Shown here piece by piece: positions 22,165-35,029 of a stretch of DNA of 64,000 nt (position 1 is the stretch's first letter; each line of letters opens with the position of its first letter). The translations under genes and the position numbers were made by a program. The notes beneath the pieces were generated by a model. It was not told where the DNA came from and made no database searches. It saw nothing but the letters and a program-made list of their open reading frames with translations. Origin of the DNA: Symsagittifera roscoffensis (Eukaryota; Xenacoelomorpha; Acoela; Convolutidae); the NCBI RefSeq assembly GCF_963678635.1, contig NC_087063.1, forward strand, positions 6,418,386 through 6,482,385, given 5' to 3'.

Positions 22165-22200
22165 AACCTCAAAAGGCAGTCGGAACATTCAGGGCTTGAT
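22165..22200 (+). repeat. Short dispersed motif AAAGGCAGTCGGAACATTCA, copy 2
   Basis: Matches the motif at 13,443. It lies at the truncated end of the env-like remnant and may mark an insertion or rearrangement boundary. Confidence 0.55.
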
Positions 22201-22893
22201 ACGAGCAGCCTTGTTTCTTTTTAAGGGAGCTTGTTGTGATCATATGGTTGATTCTTCGTCAGAAATAAAAACAAAGTTTCAAAGATTGAATTCATTTTAA
22301 ACTGAACTGTAATCAAAGTTTTAGTGTAAGGAAAAAAAATTAATTTGAATAACATATAAAATATCCCCTTCTTCAATTCAATTATATATAACATCATATA
22401 TTGTTTAACGTTTAAAGTTTTGGTATTGCATTGCTCTAAGATTGCTTAAATTATAATTAAATTAAATTACATTGCATTATTATTAGTATGCATAGTTGTG
22501 GCCACTATATTGCTCACTCCCTGCTATTGTCTCGGATTGTGACTTTTCACCGTACCTTCAACTGATTGGAAATAAGATGGGACCAAAAAACTAATTGTAG
22601 CAGCCATAACCAGAAAGACCAATTTGAGCGGCATAAACCCTGGCACTGAATTTACTTTATCATATCGATACCGGTCCCTTAAACAAAATAATTTCTATTA
22701 TTTTCATTCATTCAATTAAAGACCAACCCTACTTAATAGCCAATGGTTCTCTTGCAAGATTTTTCACGATTTTTGGAAGGTTTCTTACAAGATTGTGTAT
22801 ATCTTGTCAAGATCTTGTAAGATTCTTGCAAGATCTTAAAAGATAACCATAGTTCAAGAAAAACATAATTTTGCAGGATTGCAAGAAATAGAT
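22200..22893. other. Non-coding stretch with AAGATCTTG phrase repeats
   Basis: AT-rich sequence. Around 22,750-22,850 the words CAAGATCTTG, TAAGATTCTTG and CAAGATCTT repeat closely. No gene seen. Confidence 0.5.
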
Positions 22894-23059
22894 CTAGCTA
22901 ATAACTAATGTACTCATAATTAGTGGAATTACTAAAAGAGCAAGACAATGTATTAGGGACGCATCTTTCCCCATAAATACATACAGCCCGCTTTTTTCGC
23001 GATTTTTTGAGGCGTGGCTAACGATATCTAAAACCTTGTCAGCTTGATAGAAATCAAAA
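22894..23059 (-). CDS. Possible 3'-terminal exon of a host gene, hydrophobic C-terminus
   Basis: On the minus strand a strong acceptor (CATTTATTTCTAG) precedes 23,059, and the frame runs 55 codons to TAG at 22,894. The start reads FDFYQADKVLDIVSHASKN. The end is a hydrophobic tail of about 22 residues, which could be a tail anchor or a GPI signal. Its entry phase (one base, then a codon) matches the exit phase of the exon at 25,560-25,636. The gene is not identified; a chance ORF remains possible. Confidence 0.35.
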
Positions 23060-23143
23060 CTAGAAATAAATGTTAAACATGTTATCAACCTCCTATATTG
23101 ATAAAGTGAGAGAGATTTAACTTGGTTTTTAGCTGGGTTTGGA

Positions 23144-23755
23144 TATACTTAGCAAACTCCTCATCCCCTATGGTATCTACTTAAAAATCTCCACCCCAAT
23201 GAATAAATACAGTAAATTAGCACAGGATTTTCTATTGCAAATTCTAATTTTGCTGCATTCTGATCGGTGGGAAAGTCCAGGGTTCAAAATAACAATGCCC
23301 CTTTCAAGCAAAAAACCTCTGTGCAAATTTACTGAAATTACTCGTAGGGGTGGAAGTTGGGGGCTCTTCTCATGTGCGAAGGACCGAATGCGCTAAAACA
23401 ACTTGTGAGCGAAGAACCGAAAACAAAATTAGCCGAAAATCAATTTTTAAAAAGAAGCAATTACCATTCAAATAAAATAAACTAAATGAAACACTATGTT
23501 GCATTTTTCATAACGAAGTCCATGAAATCTAAAATTTGTTCCAAGTCGGCGGCGGTCCGTGATAATTTAAAAACTATGCATATTTCTGCCGTTTTTATTT
23601 TCGGCCAATATCATCATTCAGTCGCTGAAAATGTTTACTTTCTTTCCAAAATTTAGACTACTGACTTCTGACTGGCTGATTTTTACTTTCGCGCATTCGG
23701 TCTTTCGAATATGGGGGATTCTACCGAGGAGATTATCAAGTAGATACCGCTAATT
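23144..23755. repeat. Small inverted-repeat element related to the 10.1-kb foldback
   Basis: The left end has GGTATCTACTTAAAAATCTCC (about 23,170). The right end has the reverse-complement-like GGAGATTATCAAGTAGATACC (about 23,730). These ends resemble ATCTACTTAACAATCTCC at 10.15 and 10.29 kb. It contains one copy of the shared TTTTGCTGCATTCTGATCGG word. It has no ORF of note. Confidence 0.5.
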
Positions 23756-23877
23756 TACCGCCCTAATTGAACAAAGTTTCGAACCTTGCTCACAGGTGGC
23801 GTCCCTCATGATAGAGGAACCGAATATTGGAAATTTATTTTCGGTATTTTTCAGGCTAAAATTAAGGATTTTTGGAG

Positions 23878-24295
23878 AAGTCCCATTTGTACCAACAATC
23901 ATTTGTACCAAAATGAAAAATCGGTCCCATTTGTACCGAAGTTATTCAGCTCGATTTCTGATTGGTCGAATTGTGAGCGAACAATTATTTACATTAGTTT
24001 TTTACTATTCTAACGGAAGAAAACTAAACGACAGAATAGTGACGGCCGCAGTCGCGCCGACGTGTCGCGAACTTGCAAACAGAGGGTAGGACTCTTTACG
24101 AAAATTAGAGCCGGTTATCGCCGCAAAGCAGCGACGCGCGCGTAGCGCGCCCACCGGCGACCTTAAACCAAGAGACCTTAAATAGTCGGCTTAGTAGTCT
24201 TTGGACAATTGATTTTTTTTGGTACTAAAACGATTGATTTTTTATTTTGGTACAAATGGGACTGATTTTTCATCTTGGTACTTGTTAATACCCAC
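23878..24295. mobile_element. ~415-bp inverted-repeat element with GGTACAAATGGGAC ends
   Basis: The left arm (23,879-23,940) contains GTCCCATTTGTACC twice, with ATTTGTACCAAAATGAAAAATC. The right arm (24,218-24,290) is its reverse complement, with GGTACAAATGGGACTGATTTTTCATC. The interior holds a GC-rich island. Layout and size fit a MITE. Confidence 0.6.
24045..24175. other. GC-rich palindromic island inside a MITE
   Basis: In a window of about 35% GC this stretch is strongly GC-rich, with GCGACGCGCGCGTAGCGCGC and GCAGTCGCGCCGACGTGTCGCGA. GCGCGC-TA-GCGCGC-type symmetry allows tight hairpins. It is not a tRNA or rRNA that I can recognise. Confidence 0.5.
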
Positions 24296-24299
24296 CGTT

Positions 24300-24840
24300 T
24301 TTATTACTCCCCCCATTAGGAAGGTGAGTAAATCTCAAATAGATTAAATTAGTCGAATTTCAAACCAATCAGAATGCAGCAAAACTCGAATTAAGAAAAG
24401 AAAGCACTAAAGATAATTTACTGCTTTTATTTATAGGGGTAGCAAATCATAATGGGATGGTAACAACATGTCACTTTATTGAGTAATTAATCGCTGTTTC
24501 AAAAATAGCTCGGGTTGACAAAATGTTAATGATAAAAATCCCAAGCTGTATATCTAGACTGATCGTATCAAGGCGGAGCCCTGAAGGTCCCAACTGTTTC
24601 TTAAAATTCCTAGATGAAACCAAACTTGCTTGGAGGAACGAAACCACCCCGAGAACCAACTTTCAGTCATATTTTTTACAACTCGGAAGCAATTTGCTTA
24701 TAACCATCTTCGGTCATACTTAACAATCCTCTCAACTAAAGAACCTCCAATACTCTAACTAAAAACAGTATATTAGCGTTGGGTTTTTCAGACTTTTCTA
24801 GTTTTGCTGCATTCGGACTGGTCTTATGCCATCAAAATTA
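24300..24840. repeat. Inverted-repeat element carrying two copies of the CAGAATGCAGCAAAA word
   Basis: CCAATCAGAATGCAGCAAAA occurs at about 24,364. Its near reverse complement, TTTTGCTGCATTCGGACTGG, occurs at about 24,802, about 440 bp apart with similar flanks. The unit resembles the neighbouring element at 23.15-23.75 kb. Confidence 0.45.
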
Positions 24841-25225
24841 TTCTCAAACAATTTACTTAAATTGCAAGTTGTTCGACCGGAAAATTGTCAAAATAAAGTT
24901 CCAACTAACAATTTTTTTTAGATTTTGTTTAATATTGAACACACTTTTGGTAAAGCTAACCTAAAATGAAACGTAAGATAACGGTTGATGTACAAGTAGC
25001 ACCGAAAACTTCAACAACATTCAAAAACTTATCGACTCTTAAAATGCTTTTCATATTATACGACTTACTTTACAGGCTCAAAATTAGGCCATGAAACAAA
25101 AAAGTTTTTCAGAATGGTTTTAGTCAAAATTTCTGTGTTCCAAGCATTACAACAGGGACTCTATTTTATATTACGGTAGCCATTTCGATGTTTTTGTATT
25201 TTAGACTTTTTGCGAGGAAAAAGAG
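24841..25225. other. Non-coding stretch, partly dispersed repeat
   Basis: AT-rich. From about 25,140 the words TTTTTGTATTTTAGACTTTTTGCG and GAGCTAAAACACGCC resemble the right end of the dispersed repeat at 11.85 kb. No supported gene. Confidence 0.4.
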
Positions 25226-25307
25226 CTAAAACACGCCCCAAGTAGTAATTCTTTTGTGAAGCCCCGGTCTCCTCAATTCAGAACCATTATTGAGGAGAGG
25301 GAAGGCA
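25226..25307 (-). CDS. Weak candidate alternative terminal exon
   Basis: Follows an acceptor CTTATTTCTGTCCCAG on the minus strand and reads 27 codons to TAG in the phase left by the exon at 25,560-25,636. Its 3' end lies in sequence resembling the dispersed repeat family, which argues against it being a conserved exon. Confidence 0.2.
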
Positions 25308-25559
25308 CTGGGACAGAAATAAGTAAGCACCACCCGCGTCTTGAGAAAAAAGCACGGCTCACCGCACTCAAAGACGTAATTTACAATTATTTTTGAGACT
25401 GAAAGTTGATTTTTTTCTCAATAGCACTTTGGCCAATCGCAAATCAATTTTGAAGCTCAAAGTCCAAATGTTCAGCTCGCTAAATTGCTCAACGGAGCAC
25501 GACTTTAAGATTGAATCATATGAGAACCAGTTGATTACTTAGTGTTGTATTATACTTAC

Positions 25560-25636
25560 TGTTCGAATTCTTTAGTGTTGGGGTTGAGCAACCCATTGAA
25601 GATTTCCTCATAGTCTTTGAAGAAGAGTGGGGACGC
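25560..25636 (-). CDS. 77-bp internal exon of an unidentified host gene
   Basis: Minus-strand exon bounded by acceptor TTGGTTTTTAG and a consensus donor GTAAGT. It encodes ASPLFFKDYEEIFNGLLN and a few more residues, has protein-like composition, and ends in phase 2. The downstream exon at 22,894-23,059 fits in phase. I found no upstream exon and do not recognise the family. Confidence 0.45.
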
Positions 25637-25639
25637 CTA

Positions 25640-27409
25640 AAAACCAACAGGTGCAGCAAATAATTTCTCTTAACAAAACATCATTTCCCGAAGAAAAAAA
25701 ACGTCATGACATTTATAGGTGTCTGAACTACGTTCCATTGAACCCTAATAAAAAATACGAAAAACGCAAAGAGCCAAAAACACCGGAAATAATTTAGCAA
25801 CCAATTCTATGCAGTAAGGTTGAATATTGAAATTGATTTGTCGTTCTTGCCAATTATCTTTAAATGATTTTCATTGAGAAATCTTTTTGATCAACTTTTT
25901 GGGAAAAATAACTTGAAATCAAGATCAACAGAGCACTCCCCCACCCCATCTCACAAAAACGGCCACGATATGATTTACCATGGTTTATTTTGGTTTATAT
26001 TTGCCCAACGCCGGATACTGGAACCAGTTCTGAACTAGTATTTATAAATTAATCATAATATTGATAAAACTATCACTATAAAATACTACTAACTAACCAA
26101 TCATAATCCATCACTAACACTGACAATTATTTGTAAAGATGAAAATACTTGTAGTTTCAGCACCAAAACAAATTGAATAAATCAGAAACTACAGTTTTTC
26201 TTCTTCCGGACAAGCTCCAAAACTATCTCGCAAATGCAAGTATACACTAGATTTAATGAGACTAGGAGAAATTAGAATTAGAAAAAGAACAAAATTGCAA
26301 AAATTGAAAATGCTAGATGGAATAGACAATATAATAGATATGCCTCTACGTCTCAATGAATCTACGCCAACATTTCAAACAATACGAGAACTACCAGGTA
26401 TTGAGCGAAAAACAAGATCACGACTTGCACATCAATGAACGATGGACCAATATTTTACATGATAGTACGGCGCAAACCACAAAGAGTATATGTCTTCAGA
26501 ATCCTTTATGCAGTAAACTTATATTTTCATTTTTTGACACGAACTTTATTTTTTGTGAAGAATAATTTGACTTCTTCAAAAACCTACTTTTGCTTATTAG
26601 CAACGTTAAATAACAAAAAATTATGACTTATAAAAAACAGAGTCTTCGTTCCTTTCAAAATCTGCAGTACTTCATTTTTGAAAACTTTTGTAAAATTAAT
26701 ATTTATTGACAATAAATACAAAAATTAGTTAGTAGGATACTTTTTTACGTTAATTTCATTGAATTTATAAGAAAAGCTTCTTGCTTCTTAGGAATACTTT
26801 TTTTCTTCATCCCCGCTTCATCACCTAAAATATAACGAATTTTATTCAAAAACTAACATCATTCAAAGCTTAAGCACTTGAGGTATTTTTCAATTTATAA
26901 CTTTTTATAACTTGAATCTTTCATTTACAAAATTTTATCAAGGCCAATCGTTGCCTTTTGACAATTTAAATTTTCGTTAAAAAATGATCATCAAGGTTTT
27001 CCTTGGATCTTTAATTTAACTTTAATTGAAATTTTTTTTCACTTAAATCAACTGATCATCAAGGCTTTACTGGAATAAATGAGGACAAATTTGCAAATTT
27101 GTTCTCCCCACCTCATATTTTAAAGTGTCTAAAAATCTAAAACGTCGATTCCATCTTCAAGCTTTATCAAAAACCCAGGATTAGACGAAACTTGTAGAAA
27201 GAAATACTAACCATTAAATTTAAGATAAACAGTGAAGAACCTTCGCTTGAGCCCTTCCTTCTAGCTGACCCAGGCTGAAACCGTTAAAATACTTTAGCTC
27301 TAAATTCGTATCTAATGATCTACTTGTGTTTTAATTATACCTGAACCTTGTGGATTGATTTACTATTCTCCAACTCTGGATCACAAATCAATCCCCTTAG
27401 TACGATTAA
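25640..27409. other. AT-rich stretch leading into the plus-strand retroelement
   Basis: From about 26.1 kb the plus strand becomes A-rich like the retroelement downstream, and short A/K-rich ORFs at 26,256-26,626 may be its leader or LTR. A minus-strand reading at about 26,745-26,825 after TATATTTTAG is open for 26 codons, but I do not trust it as an exon. No LTR boundary found. Confidence 0.35.
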
Positions 27410-30400
27410 GTAAGTTTTTCTTACAAAAAAACTTAGTCACGAGAAAATAATCATCTTTCTAAGGAATTGATATACTCTTTCTCCAACACTTCAACCTCGA
27501 CAATCTATCCCCAAGTTAGAATAATCACTCAAAAAATGTAGGAACTAATATTTTAAGAAATAAAAATTTCTAATCTCCGAATTTTGCATCCATCATGCTA
27601 AACCTAATATCAAAAGATAATTTAGGCAGTAAACAAACCATATTACTACACGATTGTTTAATTAAAGACGAAGGTTATGATCTTGTTTTTACACCACAAA
27701 GACAATCAATAGGGTATATTAGATCCGAACAACAAACACGAAGAAAACACAATAATAGCAACACTAAAACAAATACTAAAACTAAGATTTTCAAAAACAT
27801 CTAACGCAATTTCAGAATCAGATACAACTACTTCAAAAGAGCTTCAGGACCTAAAAGGTTCGATAGATAAAAACAGCCCAATAACGGACAAAAAAATTTT
27901 TCTGATTCAGAATCCACATCACCATCACCAAGAAAAGGTAAACGAAGAATAAAAAAATCACATGTTCAAAAAACGGTAGGACTATGTAATTGGAATCAGC
28001 CAAGAAGACACAATGAAAGTTACCCAATAGCAGGACTACAATACAAAAATTGATTTGTTACGACAAAAATTTTGACGATGAATCTATATTTCACTTTGTT
28101 ATTTATCGACAAATTGATCCCACTCGAGGACAAGTAAAATTTTGTCTCAACTTAATTGCAATTTTATTCGAAAAAAGAAGTAGTCCATGCACACAAGATT
28201 TTCCCGAAAAAAGAGTTAGGACACAAGTACTTGATCACTACATTAAAAGCATCTGTAAACTCACTTCATTTAACGGAATATCCACAATGAAATTTTACCA
28301 TCACAACCAAATCAAACAATGCATCAAATACAAAAAGATGACAAAGACCTAGAAATCTCCAAATTCTCACAGAAGACGTAAAAATTACACAACCTTAAAA
28401 TTCACAGAAAGCAAACTCAATTTTTAGAATCTATGTTTTCTCTATTAATTTTTACTAATATATCCCTATTAGATTTAGAAAAAACACCAAAAGATTCACT
28501 ACCTCAGACACCACATAATAAAAATACTCCATTCCCACAGACAACTATTTAATCAATAGTAAAACCATCTGTTCTGCAAAAACTATCACAGATAGATTAC
28601 CAAACATACAGACCAAAAACCGAAACACGACAATCAAACAAGCAGAAGACTCCAAATAGAAATGGTTTTTCAAACCACAATTACGGTTTTTTTGCGGATA
28701 ACAATTGAAACAGACAAAAAAACAAAAACCCCAACACAAGATCAAAATCAATCTTAAGAATAGTATCACAGTCAACAGGTAGCACAACAAGCCCCCACTC
28801 AGTTTTCTTCAAAGACCAACAAGAAACTAAAACAGATCGTAGTGAAAATTATTATCTTTTTCAACAAACAATCACAAGAAATTATTCACATCATTCAGAA
28901 GATGATAACTAGTTCAATCAGAACCAACAACTTTAAAATAATCTTCGATATAGCAAATGGAATAATTTTTACAAATCAGATAACTTCGAACCTTATACAC
29001 ATTCTGATTAAATCGACAAGCAAGACAACCTTTCTCTCAAAAACAAACTCAGCGTCTTATAATAATAAATAATCACGAGAAAGTAATCATCATTCTAAAG
29101 AATTGACATAATCTCTCTCTAACACTTCAACCTCGACAATCTATCCACAAGTTAAGATAACCACTCAAAAATTGTAGGAACTAATATTTTAAGAAATAAA
29201 AATTTCTAATCTCCGAATTTTGCATCCATCATGCTAAACCTAATATCAAAAGATAATTTAGGCAGTAAACAAACCATATTACTACACGATTGTTTAATTA
29301 AAGACGAAGGTTATGATCTTGTTTTTACACCACAAAGACAATCAATAGGGTATATTAGATCCGAACAACAAACACGAAGAAAACACAATAATAGCAACAC
29401 TAAAACAAATACTAAAACTAAGATTTTCAAAAACATCTAACGCAATTTCAGAATCAGATACAACTACTTCAAAAGAGCTTCAGGACCTAAAAGGTTCGAT
29501 AGATAAAAACAGCCCAATAACGGACAAAAAAATTTTTCTGATTCAGAATCCACATCACCATCACCAAGAAAAGGTAAACGAAGAATAAAAAAATCACATG
29601 TTCAAAAAACGGTAGGACTATGTAATTGGAATCAGCCAAGAAGACACAATGAAAGTTACCCAATAGCAGGACTACAATACAAAAATTGATTTGTTACGAC
29701 AAAAATTTTGACGATGAATCTATATTTCACTTTGTTATTTATCGACAAATTGATCCCACTCGAGGACAAGTAAAATTTTGTCTCAACTTAATTGCAATTT
29801 TATTCGAAAAAAGAAGTAGTCCATGCACACAAGATTTTCCCGAAAAAAGAGTTAGGACACAAGTACTTGATCACTACATTAAAAGCATCTGTAAACTCAC
29901 TTCATTTAACGGAATATCCACAATGAAATTTTACCATCACAACCAAATCAAACAATGCATCAAATACAAAAAGATGACAAAGACCTAGAAATCTCCAAAT
30001 TCTCACAGAAGACGTAAAAATTACACAACCTTAAAATTCACAGAAAGCAAACTCAATTTTTAGAATCTATGTTTTCTCTATTAATTTTTACTAATATATC
30101 CCTATTAGATTTAGAAAAAACACCAAAAGATTCACTACCTCAGACACCACATAATAAAAATACTCCATTCCCACAGACAACTATTTAATCAATAGTAAAA
30201 CCATCTGTTCTGCAAAAACTATCACAGATAGATTACCAAACATACAGACCAAAAACCGAAACACGACAATCAAACAAGCAGAAGACTCCAAATAGAAATG
30301 GTTTTTCAAACCACAATTACGGTTTTTTTGCGGATAACAATTGAAACAGACAAAAAAACAAAAACCCCAACACAAGATCAAAATCAATCTTAAGAATAGT

Positions 30401-32350
30401 ATCACAGTCAACAGGTAGCACAACAAGCCCCCACTCAGTTTTCTTCAAAGACCAACAAGAAACTAAAACAGATCGTAGTGAAAATTATTATCTTTTTCAA
30501 CAAACAATCACAAGAAATTATTCACATCATTCAGAAGATGATAACTAGTTCAATCAGAACCAACAACTTTAAAATAATCTTCGATATAGCAAATGGAATA
30601 ATTTTTACAAATCAGATAACTTCGAACCTTATACACATTCTGATTAAATCGACAAGCAAGACAACCTTTCTCTCAAAAACAAACTCAGCGTCTTATAATA
30701 ATAAATAATCACGAGAAAGTAATCATCATTCTAAAGAATTGACATAATCTCTCTCTAACACTTCAACCTCGACAATCTATCCACAAGTTAAGATAACCAC
30801 TCAAAAATTGTAGGAACTAATATTTTAAGAAATAAAAATTTCTAATCTCCGAATTTTGCATCCATCATGCTAAACCTAATATCAAAAGATAATTTAGGCA
30901 GTAAACAAACCATATTACTACACGATTGTTTAATTAAAGACGAAGGTTATGATCTTGTTTTTACACCACAAAGACAATCAATAGGGTATATTAGATCCGA
31001 ACAACAAACACGAAGAAAACACAATAATAGCAACACTAAAACAAATACTAAAACTAAGATTTTCAAAAACATCTAACGCAATTTCAGAATCAGATACAAC
31101 TACTTCAAAAGAGCTTCAGGACCTAAAAGGTTCGATAGATAAAAACAGCCCAATAACGGACAAAAAAATTTTTCTGATTCAGAATCCACATCACCATCAC
31201 CAAGAAAAGGTAAACGAAGAATAAAAAAATCACATGTTCAAAAACCAATACGACTATGTAATTGGAATCAGCCAAGAAGACACAATAAAAGTTACCCAAT
31301 AGCAGTACTACAATACAAAATTGATTCAATACGACAAAAATTTTGACGATGAATCTATACTTCACTTTGTTATCTATCGCCAAATTGATCCCGCTCGAGG
31401 ACAAAATAAATTTTGTCTTAATTTAATTGCAATTTTATTCGAAAAATGAAGTTGTCCATGCACACAGGAATTTCCCAAAAAAAAGCTAAGACACAAGTAC
31501 TTGATCACTACATTAAAAGGATCTGTAAACTCAATTCTTTTTACTGAATATTCAAAATGAAATTTTACCATCACAACCAAATCAAACAATGCATCAAATA
31601 CAAACAGATGACAAAGATCTAGAATTCTCAAAATTCTCACAGAAGACGTAAAAATTACACAACCTTAAAAATCACAAAAAGCAAACTCAATTTTCAGAAA
31701 CTATGTTTTCTCTATTATTTTTTACTGATATATCCATATTCGAATTAGAAGAAACAACAAAAGATTCACCACCTCAGACACCACATAATAAAAATACTCC
31801 ATTCCCACAGACAACTATTTACTCAATAGTAAAACCATCTGTTGTGCAAAATTATCACAGGTAGATACCAATCATACAGACCAAAAACCAAAATAAGACA
31901 ATCAAACAAGCAGAAGACTCCAAATAGAAATAGTTTTTCAAACCACAGTTACGAGTTTTTGCGGATAGCAATTGAAACAGACAAAAAACAAAAAACCCCC
32001 AACACAAGATCAAAATCAATCTTAAGAACAGTATCATAGTCAACCGATAGCACAACAAGCCCCCACTCAATTTTCTTCAAAGACCAACAAGGAACTAAAA
32101 CAGATCGTAGTGAAAACTATTAACTTTTTCAACAGAACAAAAATATAACGAACAAACAATCACAAGAATTTATTCACACTAATCAGAAGATGAAGACTAG
32201 TTCAGTCAGAACCAACAATTTTAAATTAATCTACGATATATCAAATGGAATAATTTTTACAAATCAGATAATTTTGAACCTTATACACATTCTGAACAAT
32301 TCGACAAACTTTCCCTCAAAAACAAAGTTTAGCGTCTTATAATAATAAAT
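27410..32350 (+). repeat. 1,636-bp tandem triplication in the 5' part of a Ty3/gypsy-like element
   Basis: Identical sequence recurs with period 1,636 bp: the ATG of a 69-codon ORF is at 27,595, 29,231 and 30,867. Core copies are 27,537-29,172, 29,173-30,808 and 30,809-31,242. To the left (27,410-27,536) and right (31,243-32,350) the pattern continues, but with many substitutions. Each unit has ORFs of 69 and 100 codons (+) that are A/C-rich and look like broken gag-leader coding sequence. They start MLNLISKDNLGSK and MICYDKNFDDES. I saw no difference between the core copies. Recent unequal exchange or an assembly artefact would explain this. Confidence 0.9.
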
Positions 32351-32479
32351 TACAATAACAAAATCTATAAACACACAAGTTTAGCAGCCTAATCAACTGC
32401 CATATTATCTACAACAACATTAAATTGCGAAGACCCAACTGACATCTTTTTTCACAAATACCAAACGCAGCAGAATCAA

Positions 32480-33617
32480 TACAAATGACAATGAATCCAT
32501 CCTTAAAGGGCGGATCATTCACATCCTCTAATAAACCACTCACGGTGTTCACGGAAACAGACCATGAGTTCTCAGTAGAAGATTATCTAAATGCAGTCAC
32601 AGTAAATTTCGTTTGAAATATAGGCCCAGAACCATTAATTTATCACTCCATCAAAAATAGATACATGCACGTACAGCTTTAATCCAAACCACACTTGATG
32701 GTGCAGCTCAAAAATGGTTCTCAGTTTTTCCTATAGAAACGAAATCAAATAATGACGCTAACACCACAAATACAAAAAGTTACAGTAAAAAACAGAGCAT
32801 ACATCCATCATCAATTCGGAAAACCGACATGGATTTTTCAAAACTAGTAGACAAACTTGAACAAGCTGAAATCACTACAAAATTGAGAGAAACAGAAAAC
32901 TTAAATCTACAATATTCAGACAACAACTTCACAAATTGAGAAAATTTATGACTCTGATAATGAATTGGCAGAAAAATGAACCCAAATGTTAAGCATCTAC
33001 GGAATGAAACCAAAGGTCAAGGGTAAATCATCATTCGAAAATGGTTCAACTTTTGTCGTAGATACGGACCGCGCATTGCTGAATGCAGACCAAAACAACA
33101 GGATAACCAAAACAAACCGCAAAACCACAGATAACCAAATAGTTTGTTTTTACCAATACACGAAAAAAGATCAAGAATAATGTTTCAAGTACTAACAGCT
33201 CAGGAAAACCAATTCCAGATTGCTACAAAATTGTGGATCACAATCTCCTTATCGAATTAAATTTCGCGGAAGAGATTCACAGATTCATTCACAAAACAAA
33301 TATTGCATGTGAAATAGTCAGAACAATCAGTATCGCAGTAATTACTCAATATCAACTCAAATGGAAGGAATTACTCGAGCTACAATAGGAATCGTTCTTA
33401 TTCAAACCCACAAAACAGATACTGGAACAGACCGTACGAGAAATTTATCATACGATCGAAATCAAACCATTCATACGATGTGAATCGAAATTTTTCCAAT
33501 AGTTTTTCACGAAATTACTCTAACAGTAGACCATATTATAACAATAACAATAATAGGTTCCGTGATAACTCCAGGAATCGAAACAACAACTACCCAAATA
33601 GACAGAGAAACAATTAA
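32480..33617 (+). pseudogene. Gag remnant of a Ty3/gypsy-like element
   Basis: Reads MTMNPSLKGGSFTSSNKPL, then a capsid-like segment with FTETDHEFSVEDYLNAV and, after a frame change, LDGAAQKWFSVFP. This matches the usual Gag phrase of Ty3/gypsy elements (A..W...LP). A TGA replaces a likely Trp soon after VNFV, and several frameshifts follow. The C-terminus is Arg/Asn-rich (YYNNNNRFRDNSRNRNNN) and has no CCHC knuckle, so nucleic-acid binding would be by a basic tail. It ends at TAA 33,615-33,617. Confidence 0.6.
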
Positions 33618-33999
33618 AACCACATACAAGTAAACCATATAGAAACAACACTCAAAACTCAATGAATCAAATACACTCAACAGAAAATACCCAAACAGAC
33701 CCTCGCGGTATTGACAATTCAAAAAAACGCAGAATTACGGATAAATCAATTACATTGTAACATTGTAAAACCTGAGGTGACGAAAGCGAAACAGAAAATA
33801 CGCTTTAAATAAACCTGCTTCAAGTCAAAAATGATTACAAAACACCAATCAGTTCGATTTTTTACCAAAACAATGCAAACAATTTTATCCTTGGAGAACC
33901 GATTAAAAGCCAAAATACCGTACATTATACACTGCACGTTATTGATAATAATATAAATAAGATTAAAATATATCTAAATACGACAAATAAAATACAACC

Positions 34000-34200
34000 A
34001 CAAAAAGAAAAAGACTGGACAATCCCACTTCTCTGAGAAAGTCCAAAGAATGAAGGTTTTCAATCAGCCGACCTTAAAAATGCTTTCCTAATTGATTCAG
34101 GAGCTTAATCAAACCTTATAAACATTCCCATATGGAATGAAATTCGAACTATATACCCAAGACTTTAACCTTCTAAAACCTAAAATAAATTAGCCTCAGC
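34000..34200 (+). pseudogene. Retroelement aspartic protease remnant
   Basis: The active-site string FLIDSGA is at 34,085-34,105, followed directly by TAA where a residue is expected, then SNLI. FLIDSGA-x-SNLI is the usual retropepsin context in this type of element. Flanking frames are broken. Confidence 0.6.
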
Positions 34201-35029
34201 GCAAGAATCAAGTCCTAAAACTATGAAATGATTCAATTATACCTTGTTCCAAACTGAACAAAACAAGCTTCTTAAAAAAACCTTTAAACAAATATTCCAT
34301 ATTACAGATATAAAACGCAGTATTGTTGGAATACCGTTTAGAATAAAACATATTCTATCTTTTAACATCTTTAATAGTATATAACAGATGACGGACAAAT
34401 ATACAAGAAAAAGTAAAACATCTCTAATTTTTTTCCAAAGACTCAGTAAACAACCTTCAAACTTCTCAGAACTTTACTTCATATATAAAAAACAACGCAA
34501 ACGCTGAAAACTATTACCAGGTAACGTATAAAACTTCTCTATAAGTCAAGTCATTGAAATGAAATTGATCAAAATAAAGAAAAACTATACAGGTCTGACT
34601 TTGAATTTAAACCAAGTCTAAAGTTTTTAGAGTAACAATTTTATCCATTATGCAAAAGACAGAAACTCAGACAAAGTATCTCTTCAACTTACCATCTAAA
34701 ATCACATCACCCCTAGGACTCTATGGATATGCGAATTCAATGCAACAATCCGTCCGACAGAAGAAAGAGCATTTAGAGTAAATAACACTTTGAAACTACT
34801 AGATATTTGTCAATCACCCTTTCTTAACGAATAATTATCTATTAATAATATTACAAATGATTTTAAACGATATACGAACTACTTCACAAAAATATTTTAT
34901 TTTAAACCTACATCTCAAATCTCGAAATACAAAATTTAACAACAAACTGTTCTCACAATGTTCAATTTTTAACTTTCTCAAATCAATCAAAACAAGATTG
35001 ATCAATTAGCAGAACTCTTATTAAAACAA

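Noticed and set aside
24045-24175. tRNA or rRNA fragment
   Set aside because: No cloverleaf, T-arm GTTCGAATC or known rRNA core words; only palindromic CG-rich DNA.
26745-26826. Terminal exon on the minus strand
   Set aside because: The acceptor is fair, but the reading is a short Lys-rich run of 26 codons in A/T sequence with no partner exon.
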